Assembly: GCA_021399345.1 (NCBI GenBank)
Contig: JAAFKI010000051.1
Span: forward strand, 16,036-80,035
Reading direction: 5' to 3'
DNA length: 64,000 nt
Source of the DNA: Candidatus Heimdallarchaeota archaeon
GTDB lineage: Archaea; Asgardarchaeota; Heimdallarchaeia; Heimdallarchaeales; Heimdallarchaeaceae
This document shows, piece after piece, positions 63,859 to 64,000 of the stretch. Both the position numbers and the translations under genes were made by a program. The notes beneath the pieces were generated by a model. That model ran no database searches and was not told the DNA's origin. It saw only the letters and a list, made by a program, of their open reading frames with translations. Position 1 is the stretch's first letter; each line of letters starts with the position of its first letter.

Positions 63859-64000
63859 TAGTGCTAGGTGAATACTCACCTTTCCTATGGTTCGCAGGTG
63901 CGTGACCACCTGTCCCTCAGTTAGTACTGTTTGAACCATTCAGCACGTCGCGCAATGGGTGGAATGACGTCGGAGTTCATGCGCACTCCCTTCTTTCCTC
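63859..64000 (+). ncRNA. Unidentified structured RNA or leader, cut by the window edge
   Basis: Just after the TATA box, AGTGCTA (63860-63866) pairs with TAGTACT (63922-63928) as a 7-bp stem closed over two hairpins: GGTGA/TCACC (63867-63880, loop ATAC) and CAGGTG/CACCTG (63895-63912, loop CGTGAC). A further hairpin GGAGT/ACTCC lies near 63972-63989. The local sequence is richer in G+C than the neighbouring genes. A stem with two arms is somewhat like an SRP Alu domain, but the UGUAAC element and the GGAAG motif are not seen in the visible part. It could also be an rRNA leader. Identity is open. Confidence 0.4.

Noticed and set aside
63993..64000. GAGGAAAG on the minus strand at the right edge, like the conserved start of RNase P RNA
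   Set aside because: The bases after it do not give the GUCC element or the expected P-stems, and the promoter and fold in this region read on the plus strand.
63859..64000. SRP RNA as a firm call
   Set aside because: The stem with two arms is suggestive, but the UGUAAC turn and the GGAAG motif of helix 8 are not seen in the visible part.
1..64000. CRISPR array or insertion sequence with terminal inverted repeats
   Set aside because: No regularly spaced repeats and no transposase gene were found in the window.

Overview
The window is A+T-rich DNA (about two thirds A+T by eye) from an archaeon. Markers are an archaeal membrane-anchored LonB protease, a family-B DNA polymerase, a class I (archaeal) CCA-adding-enzyme homologue, a Trm-G10-type tRNA methyltransferase, ThpR, the archaeal UPF0200/UPF0201 pair, a geranylgeranyl-reductase-family flavoprotein for archaeal lipids, and TATA boxes (TTTATATA/TTTAAATA) about 30-60 bases before many starts. 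C2H2 zinc fingers, possible longin/roadblock-like domains and a FixABCX-type electron-transfer set would fit an Asgard-type archaeon, but no decisive eukaryotic-signature protein is present, so that placement is only a suggestion. Genes are tightly packed, with many convergent pairs that touch or overlap at their stop codons. Layout: 1-760 is the start of a spore-photoproduct-lyase-like radical SAM protein cut by the window edge. 837-3492 is the most unusual segment. It holds a 96-bp duplicate of the 3' end of fixX, then a seven-helix membrane protein, then a protein with eight tandem C2H2 fingers joined by TGEKP-type linkers and followed by a domain with a PD-(D/E)xK-like nuclease signature. 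This looks like a natural zinc-finger nuclease, and its gene ends exactly at the 3' end of intact fixX. 3489-7652 is an electron-transfer operon (etfB-etfA-unknown-fixC-fixX). 7786-10947 has an M42 aminopeptidase, an MFS exporter and a GNAT acetyltransferase. 11095-16692 is a MacB/FtsX-type ABC system with two ATPases, one carrying an unknown N-terminal half. 16689-24306 has the GGR-like reductase, DinB, a CDF metal transporter, the TldD/PmbA protease pair, a COG1180 radical SAM enzyme and an ArsR-like regulator. 24325-39213 has a DNA polymerase B with a broken exonuclease site, a Nudix hydrolase, MFS, LarA-like racemase, small zinc ribbons, tRNA-Gly(CCC), two tandem class-V aminotransferase relatives without the PLP lysine, and two more radical SAM proteins. 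39227-47680 is an information-processing block: LonB, Prs, Trm-G10, RNase Z, UPF0200/0201, ThpR and a CCA enzyme lacking two catalytic carboxylates. 47700-58952 has a secreted beta-helix protein, a methyltransferase, GtrA, an AONS/KBL enzyme, an ABC ATPase with a large insertion, metallo-hydrolases, a transporter fused to a Lrp-type ligand-binding domain, a coiled-coil protein and OsmC. 59169-64000 has an RHH/zinc-finger regulator with a repeat-rich promoter, a response regulator, a glycosyltransferase, a truncated methyltransferase, a metallo-beta-lactamase-fold enzyme, a small membrane ORF and, at the edge, a promoter followed by a structured non-coding sequence that I could not identify.
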